Assembly (NCBI GenBank): GCA_963693285.1
Contig: OY848929.1
Span: forward strand, 4,032,501-4,096,500
Reading direction: 5' to 3'
DNA from: Xestospongia muta
Lineage: Eukaryota; Porifera; Demospongiae; Haplosclerida; Petrosiidae
DNA length: 64,000 nucleotides
Numbering within the stretch: position 1 is the stretch's first letter; every line of letters starts with the position of its first letter. Positions 14,434 through 25,703 of this stretch are shown in pieces. The notes below the pieces were generated by a model, which did no database searches, was not told where the DNA came from, and worked only from the letters and a program-made list of their open reading frames with translations. The position numbers and the translations under genes were made by a program.

Positions 14434-17400
14434 ATGGTAAGTCTTCCAATGCTTGGTGGTAAGTTATTTATTATTGCTATAATATTTTTAAATGTTAATT
14501 AATTAAGTATAATAATTAATTATGAATCATAACATAATATATAGTAGTAGTAAGACACTGTAGTTTACCAAATTCCATGATCATCAATGAAAATACTATT
14601 TGACAATGTCTGTACTTTCTGGTATGGAAACAGACTTATTATCTTGTCATTAATCTAGTGGTTGATCAGACTTGATAAATCATTATCACTAATAGTGATA
14701 AATTTAGTTATTCTAGTTATGTAGATATTTATTAAACAGGCATCCATGTTTTAATTAACACTGTTGTGTGTTTTTTGTCAGTTTGATAATTTGGATTTAG
14801 CGACTTTCTCACCTGGTTATAAATGTCAATTGCGTCAGTGCTAATATGGCTGATTCGAGAGAGAGAGAGAGAGAGAGAGGCTAAATATTTCAAATCATCG
14901 TACATTTAGTTGAGATCCAAGACACATTAGTTAATTAGTACAATATATGACATGAGATTTCAAGTAGTTATCGTTTTATTTTTAACTATTACTGCAAACA
15001 TATAGCAAATTGTTTCTGTTGTACTAAGTGACAAAATTTAAAAATTATTTTAGCATTGACAGCAAAAGAAGAAAGTAATAATACAATAGTACAAAAAATA
15101 AATATAACTATATAATAAGAGAGAAGCATTATTTTTTAAGTGTTTTTATGTCATCTTTAGGATTTTGTAGTCTCTCCTTGTCTGTGGTGTTCTGATCCAG
15201 TATTTATGGAAAATCATCTGCATGACTTTTTGTTCAGTGAAAACAAAAAGTCTAAAACTCAGGTCCAAAAGAAAGGTCATTCACCTATCAAGTTAACAAT
15301 GAAGGAGTCGTGGTATGAACAGGCTTATCATGACCTGCTATGCTGTTTTGATTGTGTACAAGTGTATCACCAATTAGTAAAAGTTTTTTTGTCAAGTAAC
15401 ATCAGTTGTGCTAAAAAAGTGTACTTGGAGACGGTGAAACGCGTTAAAATGAACTTACAAGAGTGCTTAAAAGAAGATTCTTTGAAGACTAAATGTTCCA
15501 CTTCGCTTAAAGAGGTCTTTGCTTATCCCCGACTTTTGTTAGATGAAAAACTTAATTATGTTGTAGTTTCATGCTTGCGAAGGTTGCTTAGCAACGGTGA
15601 AGCTGAAGATGTAGTGAGTGAGAAGTTGCCAGGAGTATATCTGTTACTGGTCCATCCAGACAAACAGGTACTTTGTTGCATAATACATGTAGATATTTGT
15701 TAACAGGTTTGTAATGATAGCCTCATTATATATAAATAACCAGTGTTGTTTGTAGATGTCTTACAAGATAGCCGATTGTTGTAAACATTTTGTCATAATA
15801 ACCCACCTCTAATCTTGTTCATCCATTGTGGTACATTGTGTTGATGTATTTGTTTCTTGTGATATGTAATATTGGGCAGGGTTAAACTGAACAAATGATT
15901 CTCTAATTATTAAAATATAACAGATAGATTCACTATGATAGCCTTATTAGACAGTGCTGTATGTAAATGCCTTGCGTAGAAGTAGGGCTGATTTCCTTCC
16001 CAGGGAATTGACAACAATGTGTTGATCCATTTCCTTCCCTGTGTGAAGTGATGGCCAGATAACTTATTGTTATAAAAATTTGTCATAATAACCCACTCCT
16101 GATCTTATTTATCGATTGTGGTACATTGTGTTGGTGTTATTGTTTCTTATGATATGTATTAATGGGCAGGGTTAAACTTTAATATGTATTAATTATTAAA
16201 ATATTACACTTAGATCATACGTACATGTGTATTGTGTATTAAAGTCAACATTTTAACCTGTCATGTAGATCTGTCGTTGGGCGATAGGCGTGGTCAAATC
16301 ATTAGGTCCACTTGACTTGGCTAATTATGAAGAGATTGAAGAAGTCATAAAATGGTTAATGACCATTATATCTTTTAACTTATTTCGGGAAGCTCCATCT
16401 ATGCCAGGTAATTGAAAGAGAAAAAGTTACACAACCAATTATTACAATGTTTTGTTGCCTGGCATGTTTTTTGGGCCACATGATTAACTATCATGATGTT
16501 AATTAACTATCATGATGTTAATTAACTATTATGATGTTAATTAACTATTATGATGTTAATTAACTATCATGATGTTAATTAACTATTATGATGTTAATTA
16601 ACTATTATGATGTTAATTTTCATCAGTTTCTTCTACTGATGTATACTTTTTAATATACAGCATACTCTACTTGCATTTCTTTGTTTTGATATAGACTCTT
16701 CAGTTTGGTTACCAGGAGAGTTATTGTGTTTACCTGCATACACATATGCATACCAATCTCCAAAGGACTTTTGGGTTGGTATATGTATGTTAATTACAGT
16801 GATGAATCCAGTCTGTATTAGAAGTCAATTATTAAGCAGTACTTCTGAGCACAAATATTTGATTGATTCTGTACTAAATGCTCTATATTCACGAGATACT
16901 ACTTGCTTTTGGCCTTTGTTGCAAATCTTTGCAACTCTATTAAATCGTCTTGACTGGAGAATTTGGCAACTCACTCAAAAATCACCAAATGAAGTTTGCA
17001 AAATGTTCTTGAGTCATCAAGTTTTTATCGACAAGCTTCAACAGTGGTCGGATGAAGACAAGGTGATATTAAAGGAAGAAACAAAGAAAGAAATAACAAG
17101 TGATCAAGAAGATTGGGTAAGTAATAGTCAGATGGTTTATGAATGGAGTACTCGTACATTATCTCCAACTTTGCCTTCAAGTTCTCATGATAGTAGAAGC
17201 AAGGATGAAGATGCTTGTTCCCCACACGTGGTTGTTTTCATGTGGGTCCTACCATTCATTCATTCACTGCTTGAATTTGGTGATGTGCTAGAAAATTACA
17301 TTTCCCAGGTTCTCAGTGCTATTAGTTCAATTTTCTCTCTAAGTCTCTCCCCCAAGCCTTACTTCAAGGTAAGTATTCTCACTGGCCTTGTTAACCTTCC

Positions 17401-20400
17401 AAGACAAAGAACAGAACCATCAGAGTTGTTAGCACATTTGTCAATTGATGGTCTATCAAACAAATCACTTCACATTCTTGCACAATTAATAGAAATGCTT
17501 TTCACAAATGGAAGATTTTCTTTCTTGCTTGAAGAGAAAAAGAAATGGTTGCCAATTTTTAGTTCTGTTTGTGAGGTTGTTCTTTCTGGTAAATTGTCTG
17601 GGGGTTCTACTTATCCTTGTAGTCAAAGTTTCAAACTAGCTTCGTCTGTTTTGCCATCATCTATAGTTGCTGTGCGTAAAACTATGTACACTTTCTTCAA
17701 CAATTCTGTTGGGCAACAATGTGAAATTTACAGTCTAGTTGTAGTTTATTTCAGCCCCAAACTCAACCGATCTACATTGTTTACACCACCTCTTGCTTCC
17801 AATTCAATGTCAGTGCCTCAATTAACAGTAGAGAATCTACAAGAGGCTGTTCTAAATATACTGAAAACATATCAGTCAAATCAGGATATAACTGGTCCTT
17901 TCTTACCTTTTGGCCATTTACAGGACAGTGTTAAGAAATCTACAATTGTTAAGCAAGAAGTTAACTACGATGAAGAACCTACAATTGTTAAGCAGGGAGT
18001 TAACTATGATGAAGAACCTGGTGTTAAGAAATCTACAATTGTTAAGCAAGAAGTTAACTATGATGAAGAGCTTAGTGAAGTAATAGTCAAGAAGGAAGTC
18101 AATTATGACGATGAACCTTGTGAAATGGAATGTAGAGATGAATTGCCTGATTCTTCTACACTTAGCTTGTCCCCAGAATCAAGTCCTATAAATTCACTGT
18201 TTGGTCAATCTAGTCATCAAATTGATGAAAGAACTCGTAAAACACAGCTAAATCCCTTAGCCTCAGAAACACTGTGTGAAGATCCTGGACAGACAGAAGA
18301 CAGTGATGATTCAGTTGAAATTGTTGCTGTCTATCCTGCGAAAAATTTTAATTGCAGTAGCTCAAGTAGCAATAGTCTTCCATCATTCAGAGAAATGATT
18401 GAAAGAGCTCCAGTCTGGCAACAACAACAAAACACCACCAAACTAGATATTTCACATAATGAGAAAAAAAGCAGTACAAACAAAACAACTAAAGTCGGAA
18501 GAAGAAAGCCACTTAAAAGTAGGCGAGTACTGTTTAAAAGTAGCTCATCTGATGGAGTACCAACTAGTGATAGGAGTAATGCAGATAGTAACAACATTAG
18601 TAATGAGTCAGCCACCAGCAATTCATCTATAATTTGTCTGGATGATAGTAATGAGCAATGTAACAACTCAAGTCCAACAACCTTAAAAAAATCGTCACTT
18701 ATTACATCCAGTACCCCATTTTTAAGCTCTCCTGAATTCAGTGATGACGACGACAATGAAGCAGTGACAAAAATGGACACTAAAGAAAGTAAACAAGCTG
18801 ATGACAAGATCACAGATAATTCTACTAAAATTAAAACACCTTTGGACAATGCTAAAGCATTGTCTTCTCAAGCTTCAGACTTGACCAATTGGTGTTCTAA
18901 TTTTGATGCTTCTTCCACACTAGAATCTCTGGGTGCTATTTTTGCCTGTGTTGAGCCTTGTAAAACAATTAACAACAAAGATTCAACAAGCACTTCCATT
19001 AGTACAGAGCTAGCTAGTTCTGACTATCCACATAAAACTACTGATGTACATCCTATGGATGGTGTATCAGAATCAGATGGTAAGTTATCACCTTTTCTCC
19101 AATCTCCTGATAGTCAAACGAAAGCTGACTATGTTTTTGAAGACATTTCAACACAAGTGGTAGACTCCATGGAGCCTGACTCAAACTCTTCAGATGAAGA
19201 AAATGCCATAGCAACAGCTGCTAGAAAATCAGAAAAGGACTCAGACAAATTAGAATGTACTCCTTCACAGCCAGATAGTTTGTCATCAGATTCAGTTAAC
19301 GGTACTTTAGATTCGAGTTTTGTTGAAGAATGTGACAAAGATGAAGCTTTAGTGTGCATGGAGGATATGTCCACTCCAGTGAAGCAGGTAGATCCATTTG
19401 AACTTCTTTCACAAGACCCTGATGCTTACAATGAGATACCAAGAACTACCCCTCTAGAGATAAGAGAACGCAGATCTATGAAGAGAACTGACATAGCGTC
19501 TGATTCTGTTTTACCTAGTGCTAAGAAGAAAAAGGTTTCATTAAGTATTTCTGATTCTGAAAGTGAACCATCAGATGGTGAATTGGATTCTACAAAAACC
19601 ATTCCCCAAACTATTTACAACAAAGTATTTGTAATGCCTACTTGTGCTTCATCATCTAGCTTTGACTTAATTATGCCAACTTACAAAAGGGTAAGACCAC
19701 TTAAATTAAAATTGAGACGGTTACAATCCAATGATATTAAAAAAATCAAATGCCAAATACAGGAGAAAAAGATACTAATTACACCTCGTTTCGAAAGGTA
19801 CAAGAGACAATGTGAAGCTTTTTTAGAAGCCCAAGGTGTACCTCAGTCTAATCAAATAGTACAAGACTCGCTAATTGTGACCGTGCCTTTAAGCTTTCTT
19901 CCCACTAGAAAAAGTATATCTGAAGAAAACAATTCGAATGCTTTATGTGAGATATCTAGTGATGAAGTTTTCACTGACACTCAAGTTTCGGTTGGAAATG
20001 AATATCTTGTTACCAGTAGTGGAGGTACAGCCATAGCACTTGGACATGGCAGCAGTGTCTCTCAGAACCAGTTGAATTCCTCCATACCAATGAGACAAAC
20101 GGATACAGCTGCTAGTTTAGGAAGAGACAAAAAACTAGACTTATTTACGAAAGAGTTGTCAACACCAGCAAAATCTTCTAACACTGAGAGTACAGGTACT
20201 TGTTATCACGCTCCTCCATTTTCTCGTTCAAGACTACCATCTCCTATTGAAAAACCCTTAACAGGAGCTAAACAAAAAGTCATTAGTCATGTAACAAACA
20301 CACAACAATCTTCCAATAAGAAAACTATCAGTAGAGTCACCACCACGACTCATGTAGTACCATCTGCGTCAACAAGTATGACTGTACCAGTTAACACATC

Positions 20401-23400
20401 AAGTATGACTACCAAACTTACCCTACCATCCTCACGATCACAGGCAATTAATTTAAAGCCGAAACAAAAGATCCGATTTGAAGATTTGTTTTACCATTTT
20501 TTAAATTGGGACCCGGATATTTTTCTTAATCCGCCATTAGCTGAAAAGGGTTGTCCTATGAAACCAAATCTTATCCTTGAGAATGAGCCTACTCCAGTTT
20601 TAGAGGTATACCAGTGTTATGACCAGTACTATAAGACAATGAAACCACTCCTACTATTGGAACTATGGGATATGGTAAGCCAGCCAATTATAATATGAAA
20701 TTTAGGGAGGGAGGGAGGGAGAACTGGCATATAAAATTATAATGTAGACAGTAGTTAGTCATATTGTAAAAGACCATTCCAAACAATTGTCATTAAAATT
20801 GGTGTAGCCATGATATTTCATTTTTGGGATCTTTTATTTAGATATACAAAGCATTGAGTGGCTTGATGACACAACAAACAGTGGGAGCTGATGTTCATAT
20901 TATACCCACGGACTTGCCTAACCTTGGTATCATGACGTGTCGAGCTTCATTGCCAGAGAGAGTACTCAAAAGTTCCATTTATCTTAGCGAATATCATCTA
21001 GTGCTAGTAAAATTCATCACAAGTGTAGAAGAATCAGAAGAAAACATTGACTATAGCATACAGCCTAGATTTGCGCTAATTCGACAATGCTTATCTCGTC
21101 CACTAGCTAGAACTAAAGAAACAACTGCCGAACCAAAAGTAGAACTGTCTCTAAAACTGTGTCTCATGGCAGCTGATTTACTGCAAATGAATGAACTATC
21201 AAATATCAAATTTGTCCATCTTTACTCTATTCTTAATCTTTCAACTATTCTATGGGAATGGAAGAGTCTTATTAATATTCATCAGAATATACTAGCTCGA
21301 GATATCCTTTATCCTAGGGGTGGAGTTTACTTTGGATTAAGAGATACCAACGACAAGAGCAAATCTTCAGAACATGAGAAAACACTAGTAAGAATAATAT
21401 TTGGTGTATAACATGGATGATGTGTGTAGTTCATAATGTGTGGACATTTTCTACAGCAATAATAAGGATATATTATTATTGTTGACGGATTTGTCTAAGG
21501 AATTGTTGCTATTAGTATTAACCAGTCTCTTCTCTTTGTATAGTATGGTCATGTTTATAATGAGAGTCAGTTCTCTGCTATACAATTAGCAGTAGAACTA
21601 GTAAAACAACCTTATACACATCCACGTTTTCTCCTTATACAAGGACCACATGGTACTGGCAAAACACACACAATAGTTGGCATTATTGAAGCTATTCTCA
21701 AGGTAAGTCTTCTTGAATAATAGTAATAGGCATTTTATCTCTGTACTATTTGTTCAATATTGATCTACCAAGATTAATGAACTAGAATTAAGTCTTGACT
21801 CCTTTTTTAAATAACTCATTTAATTCAAAAGATTTAATATGATTCTACTTTGTATCACTGCAATGATAATTGATTGACCTTTAGTAATTGTAGTTTTATC
21901 ATTCAAACTGTGCATTTTTGTTGACTACAAAATGTAATAGAAGTGTATCCACTAAAGTTGTTACATTAAGCCAAAGCAGTGTTTGATGTATAGGAATGTC
22001 CACTACAGATAATATTTAATCCCCAGACTGCCACACCCCACATACAAAAAGGCAGTCCTGTGCATTTGCTCCAAATTCTTGGTCCTAGTGTCATCAGCAT
22101 AATGTCAGTGATCATATTCAATTATATCTGTTGTGTTCCTTACATTGTATGAGTAACTATTGAATACCTGTATTTGTCTTGTAGAACTTAAAAGCAATAA
22201 GACAAGAAATGTCACGTTCCACTCTTCCTAATTCCAGTGGTAATCGAGTATCACATCCACATATTCTTGTGTGTGCTCCATCAAATGCAGCTGTTGATGA
22301 AATAGCTCGGAGATTGATTAAAGATGGATTGGTTTCAAATGTCGATAAAAGGAACAAGACAGATAGTAAGTTACATTGTAACTAACAATTCAAAATGATT
22401 TGTAGTAACTTAAATCACTAGAACAAGACAAGTAACTAGACTATTTTATTTGAATATAATCACTAGAACAAGACAAGTAACTAGACTATTTCATTTGAAT
22501 ATAATCACTACAACAAGACAAGTAACTAGACTATTTTATTTGAATAAAAAGAAAGAAGTCTTAAATACTACAAAAATAAAACAGCGCATGAGAAACTAGT
22601 GCTAAGAAATAAATCTTAACAAATTAAATGTAATCAAGATGTTTTAACAAAAGACCTATGAATAATGTCTAATAAAATAAGTCCTAAACAAACAAAATAA
22701 TTAATAATACAATATATAATTACATTTTTTAACAATTATAATACTAAAGGTAGTAGTAGCAAGAGTGAGAAGGGTTGTGGTTTTAATGTTGTACGGATTG
22801 GACATCGACCACGTATCCACAAAGATATACACTCTATCAGTTTAGATGTGTTAGTAGACAAGAACAATACTGAAGGTAATATATTGTATTATAATAAAGG
22901 AATATGATAAAGTTTATTCTTTTTAATAGAAAATGATATGGAGACCGAAAGGAAAGTACAGAAGTTACGGGAAGCCATTGCTGAAGTGGAGAAAAAACGC
23001 AGTTTACTCAATCGCGAAAAATTGATGAATACATTTTCACATACAACTAAATCAGTTAGTCACTACTAACATAATTGTCTATTATATAATATATGATATT
23101 ATATTATTGTAGTATTAGTGTATTGTAATAACTATTACTCTTATAATATATGATATTATATTATTGTAGTATTAGTGTATTGTAATAAATATTACTCTTA
23201 TGTTTTTAGTCAAATGATGACTCTTTGTTTCAAAAACTGCATGATGAGAAATTGAACTTGGAGCAACAATTAAAACCAGTAAGGATCACACACACACACA
23301 CACACATACACGTGCACGTGTGCAAACTCGTACAGAAAGTTCAGTTTGTTTAAGTTGTTAATTATTATATTGTAGTTATTAAATCAACGTCGTCGGAGTC

Positions 23401-25637
23401 ATCATTCCAAGGAGGTACTAAGAAAAAATCTACTACTAAATGCTGATGTCATTTGTTGTACACTAAGTACAAGTGGAAGAGGATTATTGAGTTGGTTAGT
23501 TTAGAGGAAGTGTTGTAATCTGTATTAGTTGATGTTGGTCTATCAAAATATGTACTTATTTTTCTTGTGCCACAGGTTGAAAAATTCTCCATTGCATTTC
23601 AGTTGTGTCATTGTTGATGAGGTGAGTGTTCTATTATTATTATAATATACAACATGATGTGTAAATGGTCTGGCATATAATACTATCTCATAGGCTACCC
23701 AGTGTAATGAACTTGATCTTTTGATTCCTTTGTGTTGTGGCTGTAGCAAAGCCATCTTGGTTGGAGATCCTATCCAATTCTCAGGAACAGTCAAGTCCAC
23801 ACGAGCTGAGAATTTAGGATATGGTCAAAGTTTGTTTGCAAGAATGTCAAAATTTTTTAGCAAGCAGGAAAATAATCCTGTCCACATGTTGCAAGTTCAG
23901 TATCGCATGGTGCCTAATATCTGTTGTTTTCCTTCACAACATTTCTATAGAGGAAAACTTCTTACTTCAAGGTAATCTTTCCCTCTCATCATATCCTCAA
24001 AACTCACCTATAATTCAATCAGATCTCTCAAGACTAGAGCTTGTGATCAGTATAGATTAAAACATCTTCAGTTATTTGATGTAGTTAAGGGTATAGGAGC
24101 TGTTAGTCGAGACAGTTGGTAAGATATTTATCATTGTTTTAGTGGTATTATATATATGTTTTCTGGTTAACTAACCCTAAAAGCTCATTGTCTAATAAAG
24201 AAGAGTGTAAGCTAGTAATGGAGCTAGTTGATGTCCTACTTCGTAGAGGTGTGCCTCCAAGTCAGTTGGGGATCATTACACCTTATCATGCACAAGAAAA
24301 ACTGATAATGGATGGACTTCACAAGAGGTGGTACAGTAGCTGATCTGGTCAGTAAATTGTTTGTCTTTTTCTTTAGATTTCAATGCAAGAGAATAGAAGT
24401 TGGTACTGTAGAGTGTTTCCAGGTATTCATTTCATTGTGAATTATCTCTCTCTCTACATTTGTGTGTGTAGGGAAGAGAGAAAGATGTCATTATATTGAC
24501 ATGTGTAAGAACTAGTGATAAAGTTGCCCCAAAAGGGTATGTTCTCATTCTTAGCTTATTTAAGAAGTACTTAATTCTACAATCATTAACTTGCTATGTT
24601 TTTTAGGTTTTTATCACACAATCTGAAAATGAATGTGGCTCTTACTCGTGCAAAGATGGCCTTGTATATACTTGGTCACTGTAACACTTTAAAGGTATAA
24701 TGCTGTTAGAATATGATAGATTATGTAGTCTTCATATTAGATGATCAATGAGGACTGGTCTGCATTAGTTCAATATGCTACAAACAAACATGTCATTACT
24801 AAGTGTGTCAATACTGACTATACGTATTACGCTCAGTCAGTATTATCTGGTACACATGAAAGCTCAATTTCTTCTCAATCTGCGAGCTTGTCAAGCCTGG
24901 AAAAAACCGAGACCTTGGAGGGCAAACAAGAAGTAGCCACTCATAGTTACACAATTGGTGATCCCCGCCTTGATTGTAATCACATCTCAAAGTACTTGGC
25001 TAGTGTGTCTCATAATGGTGCTGGTGGCAGCTGTCATAATACTAGTATTAGTATGCATCCTAATGATAATAAAATGCCTTATCCTAGCAGTAATAATGAC
25101 AGTGATGGTAGGAGTATCTCAGATCCAGTGAATGTCCCTTTGTGCAGTGCTGTATGCTCATCTAATACTTTTACATCAACAGACAAATTGACTAGTAATG
25201 TAGTGGCTACAACTTTGACAGACAAACCACCCACCCCTACAGGAGAGGCTGTTTCATCAAGCAACCATGAAATGTCTCAGTCTCTTGATGCAAATGTAAA
25301 ATCAACCTCTTTGTTTCAAGATGATTCCACTTCAGGCATGGAGTCATATCAACCATTGAGGGATCATGATCCAACTTGTCACTGGCCTGATAGCCAGTCT
25401 GTAAGCAGACCCGAGCTTCCAAATTATCATGATTTGGACTATTCTAAACGTTTCCCTTCCCCTCCTCGTTCTGTCCAACCTTCATACAAGGAAAGTACTT
25501 GGCGACCATATGGTGGTCCAAGAAAAAGAACAGCTCACACTAATAAAGAAGAGATATTGTTAATAAGAAGTCTTGCTTCTGATTTCAGAGAGTTGAAAAA
25601 AAGAAGAAAGGATTCCTCGGATAACATACCACATTGA
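14434..25637 (+). CDS. SETX: Senataxin, Sen1-type RNA/DNA helicase
   Basis: Senataxin is a superfamily 1 (Upf1-like) helicase that resolves R-loops and aids transcription termination in the nucleus. Nineteen exons: 14434-14436, 15161-15667, 16269-16407, 16695-20674, 20842-21387, 21544-21702, 22185-22365, 22750-22875, 22930-23054, 23210-23278, 23376-23494, 23576-23621, 23694-23971, 24023-24118, 24184-24327, 24377-24422, 24472-24536, 24607-24694 and 24741-25637. They total 7614 nt, 2537 residues; the human protein is 2677. The N-terminal helical region matches senataxin (LPGVYLLLVHPDKQ; FWVGICMLITVM). Exon 4 encodes a long disordered acidic Ser-rich middle with SUMO-consensus repeats near residues 630-690. 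Helicase motifs: Walker A GPHGTGKT (about 1759), VCAPSNAAVDE, VIVDEATQ (about 2000), VQYRM and VALTRAK (about 2224). Motif III reads VGDPIQFSG instead of the usual GDPKQLPP. The tail is disordered and ends with a basic KKRRK stretch. Only the ATG is in coding exon 1. Confidence 0.96.
14855..14879. repeat. (GA)n microsatellite in SETX intron 1
   Basis: About twelve GA units. Unlike most dinucleotide tracts here it is purine-rich in the sense of its gene, and it is far from a splice acceptor. Confidence 0.9.
15714..16185. repeat. Diverged direct repeat of about 180-240 bp in SETX intron 2
   Basis: Segments at about 15714-15890 and 15940-16185 share GATAGCC, TTTGTCATAATAACCCAC, GTGGTACATTGTGTTG and GGGCAGGGTTAAACT in the same order. 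The intron was enlarged by this local duplication. No coding potential. Confidence 0.75.
16484..16618. repeat. 19 bp tandem repeat in SETX intron 3
   Basis: About seven copies of AACTATCATGATGTTAATT with a C/T variant in the third triplet. Each unit carries short palindromes (TTAATTAA and ATCATGAT). Confidence 0.9.
22385..22545. repeat. About 52 bp tandem repeat in SETX intron 7
   Basis: Three copies containing AATCACTAGAACAAGACAAG followed by TAACTAGACTATTTTATTTG, with a few substitutions. The following bases to the exon at 22750 are AT-rich without other features. Confidence 0.8.
23086..23205. repeat. Direct repeat of about 62 bp in SETX intron 9
   Basis: Two copies of a segment containing TAATATATGATATTATATTA and GTAGTATTAGTGTATTGTAA, directly adjacent. 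They nearly fill the intron. Confidence 0.85.
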
Positions 25638-25703
25638 ATGGAATACAATATAAAATATGCCATTAATGTCTTTTTATAATATACACCATTTAATTTTCAT
25701 AAA
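25638..25703. other. Convergent 3' ends of SETX and acyl-CoA dehydrogenase
   Basis: Only 66 bp separate the two stop codons. The stretch is AT-rich (AATACAATATAAAATATG). The 3' UTRs and poly(A) sites must therefore overlap each other or the opposite coding sequence. No clean AATAAA is seen for SETX here. Confidence 0.7.

Noticed and set aside
18331..18849. 172-codon antisense open frame
   Set aside because: Complement of the Ser-rich part of SETX exon 4. The sense strand is required by a continuous 1326-codon exon and senataxin homology.
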